Source: Torreya grandis | Taxonomy: Eukaryota > Streptophyta > Pinopsida > Cupressales > Taxaceae | Direction of reading: 5' to 3' | Assembly (NCBI GenBank): GCA_037957365.1 | Contig: JARHVA010000592.1 | Location: 2,245,501-2,309,500, forward strand | Length of the DNA: 64,000 nt | Shown: positions 1-10,991 of the stretch, in pieces | How positions within the stretch are numbered: the first letter of the stretch is position 1 | Layout of the letters: the number at the start of each line of letters is the position of its first letter | The notes under the pieces: generated by a model | The model's input: only the letters and a program-made list of their open reading frames with translations | Told to the model about the DNA's origin: nothing | The model's database searches: none | Made by a program: the position numbers and the translations under genes

Positions 1-269
1 GCTTTGTTTAAACAATCAGCAGTCTAGTCTTAACTACTTGCTTTATTGTGGTTGGATCCGTTAGAGTAACTTACATGCTTTGTGTGCTTGTTCATGCTAA
101 CCTTAACCTAATTTTCAAGTCTGTCTATAGCTTGGTACAAGTCGGCAAACTAGATAGCCACTATAGACCTCTTGTAGCCTATAGAACCCCTAAGCCTTCT
201 AGCCTCTTAGTGGTTTGCTTTAACACCCTGCCAAACACTGGTGGTTCCATTCACATTCTTGGAGCTACA
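1..269 (+). repeat. 3' part of the 5' LTR of a Tat-like Ty3/gypsy element
   Basis: This stretch is colinear with 17383-17650 over its full length (269 against 268 bases, with scattered substitutions), and the similarity stops in both copies right after GGAGCTACA. That is the pattern of two LTRs of one element, ending in the canonical CA at 269 and at 17650. The LTR's own start lies before the window, so its full length and the target-site duplication cannot be read here. The open frame inside it (48-356) has no recognisable product. Confidence 0.75.
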
Positions 270-272
270 TTC

Positions 273-291
273 TGGCACACCCAATGGGACC
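273..291 (+). other. Primer-binding site of the Tat-like element
   Basis: Three bases after the LTR end comes TGGCACACCCAATGGGACC. It resembles the TGGCGCC-type primer-binding sites common in Tat/Athila plant elements, with substitutions that look like CpG decay. I did not assign the primer tRNA with certainty. The position directly after the LTR supports the 269 boundary. Confidence 0.5.
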
Positions 292-1540
292 TCACATATG
301 GTTTCACATTAGTTATATCCCGTTTAGAGATATCTTATCCAAATCCTCTCTATTAGTTGTTGGGCTTTGCTTTCAATTATGCTTCGACTCTCGCCCTGGT
401 TATTTTCTCCTGATTTGGTTTTGCATCTTTCTCTTAGTTGGCTCTCCATAGGTTTTCCTTTTCTATTGTATTTCATGTTGCTCATGCTTCATTACATCCA
501 TGGTTGATCTACCACCTTTGGGATGCCAATCCTGATGGATTCAGGGTCTCATCCCTGAACTCACCACTAAGCAAGCCACGCTTGTAATAGAATGCCATAG
601 ACACCATAGGACCCAGAAGCTTCCCTTGACCCAACATGGTAGCCTACACCCTCTCATGTTTGAAAGGGAACAAGATTGGTAGGAGTATAGCCAATGGACT
701 CAGTCTTCTTTTCACCAGTCTGAACTTGATTCATCTAAGGATGTTTTATCTTAGCCTCATACTATACCTCATTCACCTGTTTGAGGTGATGAGGATTTAT
801 GTGCAATCATTAATGATTTTTGTAGACATCTTCATGTGAATGAAGTGTTTCCTTATCCCCCTAGGAGTTGATGGCGTGATTCCTCTAGAAATATATCCCA
901 CACCCACTTAGTGTCAAGTGCCTCGACCAGATCTCATGCGAGTTCCCCGCCTCTTTCCCAACTAGAGATTCTAGATCAAGAACATCCTCATATCCATATT
1001 GTGGGTCATAGGTTCTCTAACTCGGTGAGGTATCCCCATCCTAGGGGTTCCTCCCATTTTCCTTGTCCTTCTTTTAGAGTTTTCGATGACCATGCTTATT
1101 TCAATTTCCACTTGTGGACTAGAGATTTTTGGGATGCGTATCTAGAGTATCAATGACCACCAATTAATCCTCGTGTGATGGCACGTGACTAGCATAATGG
1201 ATATCTTGGTCATCATGACCATTTCCATGAGAATGCCACATCTTCCCATCATCCCCGTAGCGACCATCACACTTCCCATGGCTCTATTTTCCACCCCATG
1301 GAAGAGATGATGTCCATTATGAGCATCTTCCCTGTTAGGAGACTCCTCGATATCATCTTACCCATGGTCATGGTCATGGTGATGTCTATGGGCATAGGCA
1401 ACATCATCACCATCATGAACCCCCTCTCGAAGTTCATCACCAACCTACTATCAGTTGTGATTATGAGGATCTTTGCCATAATACTCTAGCCCCTTGGGTG
1501 TGTGTTATTCTGCTTCTTACTCTTATCCCTGAGCTGCCAA
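292..1540 (+). other. Leader and weakly recognisable gag N-terminal region of the Tat-like element
   Basis: No clean gene is visible. Short open frames occur (for example 911-1156 and 1298-1489). The second is methionine-rich because the DNA is a run of CATGGT/CATCAC-type repeats around 1355-1420, so it is not evidence of a protein. The interval sits between the primer-binding site and recognisable gag, so it is best read as the untranslated leader plus the divergent start of gag. Confidence 0.4.
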
Positions 1541-1559
1541 AGTTCAATGAGATGTGAGA

Positions 1560-2450
1560 CTCTAGTCCCACCGAGCATATCACAACATTAATGATGGCAT
1601 GTATGGATTATGAATAAGATGAAGGCATGATGTTGAAGCTCTTCACTTGTTCTCTACGAGCTAAAGCTCTTGTTTGGTTCCAAAATCTGTCACCAAATTC
1701 TCTTCGTTTTTAAAGCCTTTTGGATGACTTCCTCCAATATTTCAATATTTCCAGAACCTTTAACTTCAGCATCCAATCACTCACTTCTATGGTGTAAGCC
1801 AAGGGTGAGTCAAGATTTGATTTTGTGCATAGATGGAGCTCAGTTGTTCATATGTGTAGGACTAGGTTCTCTGATGACCAGCTTTATGGTATGTTCATGC
1901 GAGTATTGAGGCAGGGGGTTCACCTTGAGGTCCTCAAGAGTGAACCTACCTCTTATGATGAAACTGTTAATGAGTGTTTGAGGTGCGTGTGGGCATGTAA
2001 CCCATCCCTTCCCAAAAGACATCCTCTTCGTGCAATTGTAATCATAATACGACTGGCAATGGTGTCACTGATTCTCCTCTCGAGAAGGCCATCTACAAGG
2101 TGAATGCTTTCAGCAAGAAACCAACTAAAAAGAAGGTTTTGATCAAGCACAACAAAACAATGAACGGTGTTTCCTTATGACCCCATCAAGTTTTTTAACT
2201 TCCATCAAATGAAGGGGAACAATGATGCCAATTATGCCACCAAAAGTCTAATGTGCAAGCCTCACCTCCATCTCAGAGTTCTCCTCTTACAAAACCCAAC
2301 TATAAGTTGAATGTGTTCAAGGAACCTCTACCTGACCATGACAAGGAGAAGAAGAGGAAGAAGAAATCAAAGACTAAGGCCCCATGTTCCCCTTCTTGCT
2401 CTTCCACCTCTTTTGGCTTCTCTTCCTAGGATGACCTAAGAGGGAAAGCC
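1560..2450 (+). pseudogene. gag remnant of the Tat-like Ty3/gypsy element
   Basis: Around 1650-2000 the translated frames follow the retrotransposon gag core: an AKALVWFQNLSPNSL-like segment, a segment with DFVHRWSSVVHMC, then a SDDQLYGMFMRVLRQGVHLE-type segment. These match in order the capsid helices of plant Ty3 gag (PF03732-like). Several frameshifts and stops separate the pieces. A lysine-rich basic stretch follows near 2340-2380, where a nucleic-acid-binding tail would be, but no CCHC zinc knuckle could be seen. The product would be the structural capsid protein; this copy cannot encode it. Confidence 0.6.
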
Positions 2451-2769
2451 AAGCGTGAGAGTAGCAAGGTTATTACTACTATCGACATAACCTCTACTAG
2501 GTATAAGTGCTTTATCAACACATACTCCGGTCAGGGCACCGACCTTGTTGGAGAGACTAATGGTGTTGGGCCCCTTGTCTAGCCCATGGGGTTATGGAAT
2601 CCTAAGGTCAAATTTGAATTTTGGCATAACATCCCCCTAGGCCAAACAACATCCTTACTCTATCATAGAGGAGTTGTAGGGCCTCTCAGTTGGGATATCA
2701 ATTTGGGACCTTCTTCACCTTTGACCTGAGCAAAGGGACCTCATCTTCAATTAGATTGGTCTCTTTCAT

Positions 2770-3330
2770 GAGGCTTTGCTACATGATGATGTCGAAGTTT
2801 TGTTCAACTCTAATGCACACGAGCACCCTCATCCTCCTGTCTTATCTTTTGACCCAGTCTCTTTTCCAGATACTTTAGTTATTACAAAAAGGGTTCATTT
2901 CCCTCTCTACATCAAGACTTATATGGATGATTGCCACATCAAGAGGTGCATTATTGATGATAGAGTAACATTGAATATCATGTCCTTGCATGTGTTCAAT
3001 GAACTCAGGATCAGTGGAAAGAATCTCTTTGATTCTCACCAGAATTGTGTTAGTTTCAAAAATGACATGGTTACACCAATGGGGAACATGAAGCTCTAAG
3101 TCAAGTTTGGCCCCAAGATAGTCAGAATTGAGTTCTATGTGTTAGACTTTGATCTTTCATACAACATGATTATTGGCCATCCTTGGACCACTACCATGCA
3201 AGATATCGCATTGGCCACATTTCACATGGTGTAGTTTGTGCACGAAGGTGAGGTTCACACCTTGAAGGCTGACCCAAATCCCTGGGCATGGCTCTACACA
3301 AAGACAAAGCCCTCAGGTGAGGCTTTGGCT
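2770..3330 (+). pseudogene. Aspartic protease region of the Tat-like element
   Basis: The frame from about 2776 gives an RCIIDDRVTLNIMSL segment where Tat proteases have the catalytic D-G-G-S followed by VNIM. Here it reads D-D-R-V-T, so the active-site glycine/serine signature is lost. It continues after a stop near 3097 with a YNMIIGHPWTTTMQ segment, which matches the conserved I(L)LGRPWL motif at the end of retropepsin-type domains. It lies directly between gag and RT, as expected for gag-pro-RT-RH-INT order. Confidence 0.6.
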
Positions 3331-4009
3331 ATCTCCTTATAGGGGTTTGTATATTATAATACACCCCTATTTTTGAGTCTTATTTACTCAAGGATGAATG
3401 TTTTGATCTAGCTAAATAAAGGTCAACGTACATTCCTTCAGAGTCTAACATTCATCGGCTGATTCCCTCTTCCACTTTGTGACACCAGGCTAACCTATCT
3501 CTTTTCGAAGATCTCTTCCAGTATGTCTCCTAGATGTTGAGCTCCCCCTTAGTCATGCTTTGCCCATCAGAGTGTAGGCTCTCTCCATGCGTCTCCTACT
3601 GAGACTGCTAGAGTGGTCAAGTTTGATCTCAAGTGTTATTTCATTCATGTTACGATGTGCAACCTATCCAGGAGAGAAAGGCTTACACCAAGCTCATGCG
3701 GGCTTGTAATAAGTATAATTATCCCCTTGATTGCCTTGGTTTGGAGATTTCTCTCATAAATGGACCAACCCTAGGCCTTTCTATGGTGAATGTCCTAGAA
3801 ATTGAATCTAAAGTGTTAGATGAGTCACTCCCTCCCACACTTGAGTGTTTCAAGGAAGGTAACACTATGGATGTTGAAGGATCCATAGATATCAACCTTA
3901 ACACTTCAACAAGGCCTAAGATCATCGAGATCAATTCCATCCTTGCTCCTAAGGAATGGGATGTTTTGGTTGCCTTCTTACATGAATTTTTAGATGTATT
4001 TGCTTGGGA

Positions 4010-4890
4010 ATATGTTGACATGAAGGGCATATATCCTGGCATAGTCATCCATAACCTCATTATAGATAACGGGACCTGACCTATTCACCAAAAGCAATAA
4101 CCCATGGATCTTAAAGTTTACTAGTTGGTCAAAGCAAAGATCAAGAAACTCATTCAAGTTAGCTTTATATAAGATGTTGACTATCCCTGATGGATTTCCA
4201 ACATTGTCCTCATTCTCAAAAAGAATGGGGCTATTCATTTTCATCGAATTTTGGGATCTCAATATGGCCTACCCAAAGGACAACTTTCCTACTCCTTTAA
4301 TAGACTAGATTGTTGATTCCATCACTAGTTTTGAGATCATGTCCCTCATGGATGATTTATCTGGGTACAACCAAGTTTGGATTGTACCTGAAGACCAACA
4401 CAAGATGATGTTCACTACCCCATGGGGTACCTTCTACTACGTCGTCATGCCTTTTGGTCTAAAAAATGTTGGGGCCATGTATCAACATGCCATGAACCAC
4501 ATTTTACATGGCCTTATCTATAATATAGTTGAGTGTTATGTCGATGATCTCTTTAGCAAATCCCATAAGTGGGATGAGCATGTGTGAGACCTAATAATCA
4601 TCTTTGAGCATCTTTGAGAGTATCACATCAGTCTCAACCTCAAGAAGTGCATTTTTTATGTTTCAGCTAGAAAGCTTGTCGGCTTCCTCATCTTGCATAG
4701 GGTCATTAAAGTGGATCCCAACAAGATTAAGGTGATCCTTGAGATGCCTTCCCCATGTAACCTCATCCAATTACAATCCTTCCTAGGAAGACTCAACTTT
4801 CTCAGATGTTTCTTTGAGGAGTATGCTCACAAATCCATACTCGTCACATGTCTCTTACACAAGCACAACTCTGTTCTTATGGTCTATTAA
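4010..4890 (+). pseudogene. Reverse transcriptase of the Tat-like element (YVDD retained)
   Basis: The translated pieces follow a Ty3-type RT in order: a degraded 'PI.QK' entry at about 4080, KKNGA near 4220, SLMDDLSGYNQVW (4342-4380), MPFGLKN with MYQ for the usual TYQ (about 4448-4485), the polymerase motif Y-V-D-D at 4537-4548, and the thumb-side SFLGRLNFLRCF motif near 4778. At least four stops or frameshifts interrupt it. It is notable that the catalytic YVDD survives here while it is lost in the other RT copies of this window. Confidence 0.8.
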
Positions 4891-4894
4891 AGTT

Positions 4895-5330
4895 TAAGTG
4901 GATTTTGAGGAATTAAAGCATCTACTTCATAATATTCCTATCCTAATAGCACCTATTGAGGGGCGCGAGTTCATCTTATACACCTTTGTCACTAATCTTT
5001 CTATCAGGGGCATGTTGTGCCAAAAGGATGACACCAGTAGGGAGAGAGTTGTTTACTACATCTATCACATGTTGGTTGGCCCTGAACTCAACTATTCTCT
5101 TGTTGAGAGTCAATGCCTCTTGCCCATCTTCACCATGAAGAAGTTATGACATTACATGTTGGGCTAGACTACCAATGTGATTGTCCAGTCCAATCCACTT
5201 CGCTACTTGCTTAACAAGACACATCTTGCTGGCAAGACTATGAGGTGGATCATGCTTATTCAAGAGTTTGACCTCCACATCATTAACCAAAATTCCACTA
5301 AGGGCTTGGCTTGGCTGACCAACTCATAGA
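4895..5330 (+). pseudogene. RNase H domain of the Tat-like element
   Basis: Directly after RT, the frame from 4898 contains an FEELKHLLHNIPIL segment, a LYTFVTNLSIRGMLCQ segment (the D-A-S metal-binding position is altered) and an NYSLVESQCL segment, where family members have a conserved E near the Y-x-x-x-E-K/R motif. After a stop at 5147 it continues with a YMLG.TTNVIVQSNPLRYLLNK-like region typical of Tat/Athila RNase H. This domain removes RNA from the RNA-DNA hybrid during reverse transcription; here it is broken. Confidence 0.65.
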
Positions 5331-5559
5331 GTGCCCACTACCCAACCCTAGCATGGAGCTAGCTGATTATGCCTTTCTTGATGAGATGGTCTAATCGATC
5401 GACCAGGTTGAGGTCTCTAAGTGTGATTGGTATTGGGACATTATCTATTACCTCGATGACCAGTCTTATCCCACCACCACATCTTCATAGGAATGTTATC
5501 ATATCTATAAGTTCATCATTTGTTATGTCATCATTAGTGGCATGTTGTTTAATAAGGAT

Positions 5560-6710
5560 CTTGATGGTGTGTTGATGCAGTGCCTCGAATCTGAGGACAT
5601 CCCTCTCACACTTGAGGAGTCCCATGGGAGCATTTGTGGTGGCCACCTGGGAGGGCAAGATACCACTTGACATATTATCAGGATGGGCTACTATTGGCCT
5701 ACTCTTTTTAAGGATGTAGTCCAGTATGCCAAGAAGTGTAATATGTTTCAATTTACAAGGGATGCTATCAAAACCCTGGATGACTTCTTACACTCTATTT
5801 TAGCTGCTTGGACCTTCTCAGTTTGGGATTTCAACTTCGTCAGTGAGTTCAAACCCACCTCTTTCAATGGCCATCACTGTTTCATCACTGCCACTAACTA
5901 TTTTATGAAGTGGGTTGAGGCCATGCCTCTCAACAACATGTGTGGGAAGACCATCACTAAGTTCATCTTAAACTAACTTATTTGTCGGTTTGGGGTTATT
6001 ACTGTGATTATGGATGATAAGGACCTAAGATTATAAATCCTTGAGATGTATGAGCTCATTGAACACTTTGGGTTCAAGATCTATTTCTCCTCTACCCCTT
6101 AACCCCAAGGAAGTGGGCAAATAAAGTCTTCAAATAAAACTTTAAAGAAGATACTTCTCCATACTGTTGCCTAGTCCAAGAGAGACTGACATATCATGCT
6201 CTATCCTGCCATTTGGGCCTATCAGATTAACTTTTGAATGGCCATGAGGCAACCCCATACTCTCTCATGTATGGTTTTGAGGCTATTATTCCCTTAGAGA
6301 TCTTAATCCTTTCGCTATGGGTTAAGACGTTTGGTTCTCTTTTTGAAAAGGAAGAATGCACCACTCACCTCACCTTGCTTGAGAAGTTAGATGAGCAACA
6401 CTTGGCCACTCTTAAGTATAACCATGCTTTCTAGCATCGTTAGCACCACCAATTTAAGAAATTGGTGCACCCTCTCAGTTTAAGGAAGGTGATATGGTCT
6501 TTATTTTTGATAAGTAACACCGTAATAAGGGCAAACTCACACAAAAGTGGTTTGGCCCTTTTATCATCACCACCTCTCTAAAGAACAGGGCTTTTTATCT
6601 CTCAACCCTCGAAGGTGAACCCCTGCAACACCCGATTAATGGGTTCCAACTCAAGACATTTCATGTCTAGGGACCGTGTGGCCCTCCATGAAAGTCTCCT
6701 ATGGTGGTAA
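5560..6710 (+). pseudogene. Integrase of the Tat-like element
   Basis: The region starts with a zinc-binding-type segment (ESHGSICGGHLGG near 5615) and MGYYWPTLFKD (5683), then KKCNMFQ. The core follows: FNGHHCFITATNYFMKWVEA (about 5860-5925), a RFGVITVIMDD segment (second Asp area, about 5985), a PQGSGQ-like segment (about 6100) and the TPYSLMYGFEAIIPLEI motif (6249-6305). A basic C-terminal segment runs to about 6710. Stops at 5976 and several frameshifts inactivate it. Order and motifs are those of Ty3/gypsy integrase of the Tat type. Confidence 0.7.
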
Positions 6711-7779
6711 GGCGAGCCCTTCCTCTATTTTATCACCACTAACCTATGTGACACTGGTATATGTGTGTGCATGTGTGTTCTTTATTAGTAGTTCCTAATG
6801 TCTAATCACATGTATCTATTAGTCTTTATCAGATGAGGCATACACATCACACACATAATACTATACACACATGTAATCATAATGAGAAAAACAATATATA
6901 TATTACAAAAAATACATGTTTTTCTCTAAGTACATCACATGGGCTCGTAGTCCCCAAAAACTACCACATGCATGGCTACATATGCATACCCAATCAACCT
7001 ATGACTGGGTGATATATATGATAGTCATGCTCTAAGTGGAGATATCAATCTCTACCTCTCAACCAATAGAGCTACAGTCTCCTTCAGTGCAGCCAATGGA
7101 TCTTCCCTCACTCTAGGTACCTCAGCGCCTCTGGTATTGTCTCAAGCTAGCTCAACCTGCAGTTGATCAATATTGGCCTCTTCTCTCACTAGTCTCACCT
7201 CAATCTCCACTATATCCACCTTGTGGTTTATCGTAGATGCATCATGCCATGTTGAATCAACCTCTAGTTATGGAATCATGTGTCATGCCCTTGCTAGCTC
7301 AAGCAAGGCTTGTGCATTCACCCACCAAAACTAAGTATGTGGCTCTACCTCCAATGGTAGATGTGATACCCGCTCTGTCAGTGGTGTCCCTACCACATCA
7401 GGGAATAAATCCCTCAATAACAGGTCCACCTAGGGTCTAGTCTAGCTAGGCTGGTCTCCTACACACACACACAAAGCATATATGTTAGTCATATATCAAC
7501 TCTCACTAAGATTGAGTACTAAAATAAAGTGATATCTAGCAAATACACTTGTCTTACCTAGTAATGTTGATGGCCTCTACAACCCTCTTGTAGATTGTGC
7601 TCCTCCTAGTGGTGGTGGTCCTCATCATGGTGGCTTCTCTCCATCATCTCCCCCCTTGCTCTGCCTCAACTACCTATTGGGCTTAGCCCCAGCTGGCCTG
7701 GGCTATACCTGTCTCCCTCACCCCACCAAAGCCTATCTCCTTGAATGATGGTATGATCATTATGGACCTCAGAGATCCT
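6711..7779. other. Non-coding spacer of the Tat-like element
   Basis: After integrase there is AT- and CA-rich DNA with many short CACACA and TATATA runs and no supported coding frame on +. A short open frame at 7237-7440 has no recognisable motif. On the minus strand the end of the plant-mobile-domain-like gene may extend into 7600-7779, but I could not follow it. Confidence 0.4.
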
Positions 7780-8560
7780 CCCATCCTAAGTAGGGATGTA
7801 CCTTGACATCCTTCAACCATGTTATAGACCTGTAAGGATCTTTGATATAGATTGATAATATGTCTAGATCCAAGGTGGTTTGCATGGGCCTTACCCTATC
7901 TATGAACTATGCATCTAGTACCGTGCCTTCCTCCAGTTTAGGGTGTGCCTTGCTTCAATATGGTGTCCTCAGTTGTGTTAGTGGCAGCCTCTCGTAGGCC
8001 CAAGACATGAGTAGACTAGGTTGTGTCAATCTGCCTGACCCTATGCATCATATGTGATCCAATTACTTGTATAATCTACCTAAGATATACTAGCCCCAAG
8101 AAAATCTCTATCCTCCCTCAATGGATTGGACAACTCTTGCCCATGAGAGTGATAGTCATCATGTACTCTAGCTAGCATAGACCCTTTTGACCATAGTCCC
8201 TACTATCACTATCTAGAGAGTGGGTACCCCTGGTAATAACTATGTGATCTACACTCCATGGTTTTTTTTCTACGGGTGAGATCCAACCAAGTAGAGATCT
8301 ACTACTACTATGTCCTACACCGATGGTAGATCTATCTATCTTCCCATTGGCTCTTCCCCATAGAATCAGTAGACATATTCAATGATAAGGAAGGCATCCA
8401 TCTCAGGCCCCAGCTGGAACACATGCCTCTCAAGTACCCATGCAATCACCAATGCATTCACCAGGTCACTAGAGTAACACAGTGAGGGTACGTGTACTAG
8501 CCACCAAAGTCCTGCACTCTATAAGTGATCATAGTCCACCACTAGTAGAGCATTTGCCTC
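7780..8560 (-). pseudogene. Antisense plant-mobile-domain (PMD)-like gene remnant
   Basis: Read on the minus strand, the pieces follow the plant mobile domain of MAIN/MAIL1-type and transposon-borne proteins, in order. First comes SAGLWWLVHVPSL (about 8520-8480), matching the AAGFYxLARI entry. Next is LVNALVIAWVLERHVFQLGP (about 8460-8400), matching the LITALVERWRPETHTFHLP signature, followed by an EMDAFLIIEYVY-like segment. Near 8010-7975 is SWAYERLPLTQL, matching the W-(A/S)-(W/Y)-E-R-(L/I)-P motif. Last is a DPYRSITWLKD-like segment near 7840. Stops and frame changes break it. PMD genes are known in antisense orientation in some Ty3/gypsy elements, which suits its place between pol and the 3' LTR. 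Assignment is by motif order only. Confidence 0.6.
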
Positions 8561-8703
8561 CTCGACCAACCATGCTAGAACTCTCTCTCGATTCGTCACC
8601 TCACATGACCCATCTCGCTATGTTGGCCTCTTTCTCACTTGTGAAGGTCCTCCATCCTTTAGTAGGTTAACTCTTCCACATGTCTACAAAAGTAAGCGAA
8701 TAA

Positions 8704-8847
8704 GCAAATGGATTAGTCTATTGGCCAAAAAATGAGTAAGAGCAAGTAAAAAACTATGTTTTTTTAATCTATCTCGCAAATGGATTAGTCTATTGGCCAA
8801 AAAATGAGTAAGAGCAAGTAAAAAACTATGTTTTTTTAATCTATCTC
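8704..8847. repeat. Perfect 72-bp tandem duplication
   Basis: The 72 bases at 8704-8775 are repeated without a difference at 8776-8847; both begin GCAAATGGATTAG and end TTTAATCTATCTC. The flanking element is heavily decayed, so a perfect copy must be recent or an assembly artefact. Confidence 0.95.
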
Positions 8848-9932
8848 TTTTCTCTCTCCCTCCTCTTATGGCCCCTTTTGGGACCTCCTGGGCTCTGTTA
8901 GACTCCTTGGGACCTATTTTGAGCCTTCTCTACCCAAGGCCGTGGCTTTTTGGGCAAAGCTATGACCTAGTCCTATCTAGGCCATGGCCTATCTCAGCTA
9001 TGCCATGACCTACATTGGGATGCCTTAGGGAGCCCTAAGGCTCCTTTTTTTTGCTCTACAGACCTCCGTTTGGATCCTCATTTATCTTGGTTTCTTCATC
9101 TTGTCGAGCCTATCATTTTGAGTCCTTGTTTCACTTGATTCATCCACCAAATCATCTAAAATGAGTCAAAATGTATTTAGGGCCTCCCAAACCCCCAAAA
9201 AATGAATAAATTTGATAAAAATTCATTCATAGGACTTACCTGGACCATCATGTGCATCTCTGATGCTCTTCCATGTCCTTGTTTAATCCTTTTGGGATTT
9301 AGTTGCTTGTGGGCTCTCCTCTAGATCTATCAGAGTGAAAATAACCTATTTTATCTCTTTTAGCCCCTTTTTCTTGCTTTTTATGGGCCCTTTTTGGGTG
9401 TTTTACCCATTTTTGTATTTCAGATCATGAAGCCTCCATCTTAGAGGTTTTATCATGTTTTGAGTGCATTGGCGGCCTCTATTTTTAATCTGAGGTTTCT
9501 TTGGGCCCACTTTAGCCCCATTTTGGTTCTCAATTTCCCTTTCAGGTCCCTATTGACCTCCTAGCCCTGTGTTCCATCTTGTGGGCACCCAAGGATAGAA
9601 GTTACTTACTATGCTTATTTTAGTTAGTTGTTTCTATAATTTTCTACAGTCGATCCATTCTAACTCCCTCTTCTCTTGTTCATCATGGTTGTAGGTAGGG
9701 TTGTCAGCTAGCTGTGATGGTTCGAGACTTGCTCTACACTTGTTAACTAGTCTTTGTCTTCTCTAAACTTTCACCCACTTTCCTTTGTTACCTCTTGCCA
9801 TTACCAATGTTGGTTAACCATTATGATTATGGCTTGATTTCATTATTTTTTTCCCTCATGCAACTCGCTTACACTATTTCACTTTGAGATCACCTTTCTG
9901 TAGTCATTAGTCTTGCATCGTCGACCCCCATT
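8848..9932. other. Non-coding spacer of the Tat-like element
   Basis: T-rich and C-rich DNA with no supported gene on either strand. Recurrent short phrases such as GGGACCT and GCCATGGCCTA (about 8880-9010) resemble wording in the 3' LTR area at 16260-16400, but they are too short to call a repeat. Confidence 0.4.
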
Positions 9933-10350
9933 ATGGTGTACCTCTCAGTGGTGACTCACACCAATAGTGGTAGTCGAGAAAACCCAAGACCAATAGCTAC
10001 AACTTGGGTTATCGATGATAAGTGGGGCTATGAGCTTGTTGCAACTGGTTTCTCCCTTACAAGTGAGATGAATAATGCCATCGAGTATAAAACAATCATT
10101 GGTGCCTTAACTAAATCCCATGAGTTAGGCACATGTTATGTGTAGTTATTCTCTGACTCATGCTTAACCATGTCTCAAATCACTAGTGTCTGGGCTATCC
10201 TTAGCTCTGAGTTGTTCCCCCTCTTTGAGGCAATGTGCGATTTGCTCTCTTTCTTTGAAGACATCTAGTTCACCCATATCCCTTGTAGGGAAAACACTAA
10301 GGATGATGCCCTGGTGAATGTCATTCTAGATAGTATAATTTGATTTGATA
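9933..10350 (+). pseudogene. Second RNase H-like domain downstream of integrase (aRNH-type)
   Basis: The frame from 9933 has a strand-turn region, then an NNAIEYKTIIGALTKSHELG segment, which matches the N-x-A-E-Y-x-A-L-I-x-G-L helix of RNase HI of the archaeal/plant-acquired type. A stop at 10143 is followed in frame by an LFSDS.LTMSQ segment (the conserved S-D-S metal-binding Asp) and near 10270 by an F.HIPCRENTKDDAL segment, matching H-x-P-R-x-x-N-x-x-A-D-x-L-A. Tat elements are known to carry such an extra RNase H, usually between RT-RH and integrase; here it lies about 3.2 kb beyond integrase. Two in-frame stops make it non-functional as read. Confidence 0.65.
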
Positions 10351-10655
10351 TCAATTGTGTCACTTTATAGGAGTTGGAGCTAGAGCCAGAGTTAAATTTT
10401 GGATTATACAACATTTTCACTCTCACTCGTGGATCACATCAACTTCTTTCATCGCCATCCTTATCTAGTAAGTGCAGGTAATGTTTACTTTTATCTTTTT
10501 AGGTCTTACTTTTTTTTGCTTTGGTGTGTATTTTAGGTATTTTATAACACTCCTTCATTCAAACACCGATTGCTTATACCTCGAGGGCATATATAATCAT
10601 ACTTCTCATGACCCTACTCCTCCCTATGGTTACACATCAGTTTATGTGCAAAATA
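10351..10655 (+). other. 3' tail of the Tat-like element up to the copia-1 insertion
   Basis: No domain could be recognised. The 3' LTR of the Tat-like element may begin in this stretch or beyond copia-1; its start cannot be fixed because the 5' LTR is truncated by the window. The last five bases (10651-10655, AAATA) form the left half of the copia-1 target duplication. Confidence 0.4.
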
Positions 10656-10755
10656 TGTTAAGTTGTGGAGCTAAAAGCTTCAACAGATGAGTGTATGCAT
10701 AAGTTGTTGGAGTTTACAGTCACCATCAACGGTCAGGAATGGACCAGAGGCTACC

Positions 10756-10815
10756 AACGTCGGTTATGGATTGGCCGACGTCAGTCACAAGCAAACTGGT
10801 AGGGACCGACGTCGG
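10756..10815 (+). promoter_or_regulatory. U3 array of ACGT-core palindromes (C-box-like), copia-1 left LTR
   Basis: Three octamers, AACGTCGG (10756), GACGTCAG (10777) and GACGTCGG (10808), are spaced 21 and 31 bp, close to two and three turns of B-DNA. The third sits in the palindrome GACCGACGTCGGTC. They lie 170-230 bp upstream of the TATA box, where LTR enhancers of the Tnt1/Tto1 type are found. GACGTC is the known C-box core bound by plant bZIP proteins; binding here is inferred. The same spacing recurs in the right LTR (15563, 15584, 15615). Confidence 0.6.
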
Positions 10816-10984
10816 TCACCTGTGCGTCCAAAATGCTATTTCCATGGTTGAATAGATTATCTGCATGAAAATTTGAACTGTTGATATTGAGTCCGCATTT
10901 CTATTTTAAGTAGGACTAATTTGAAACCTTGATTAAGAGGTGTAATCTAACAGTTGATATTGTATGCTCATGAATCCCTAATGT

Positions 10985-10991
10985 TATATAA
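10985..10991 (+). promoter_or_regulatory. TATA box of the copia-1 LTR promoter
   Basis: TATATAA within GTTATATAATAGGGATAG. The same box is kept in the right LTR (about 15792), in copia-2 LTRs (about 51784 and 56674) and in altered form in copia-3 (61293). Conservation across all family LTRs supports a U3/R promoter. Confidence 0.65.

Noticed and set aside
1298..1489. Met/Ile-rich small protein
   Set aside because: The frame is produced by ATGGTC/CATCAC-type simple repeats; the opposite strand is equally open.
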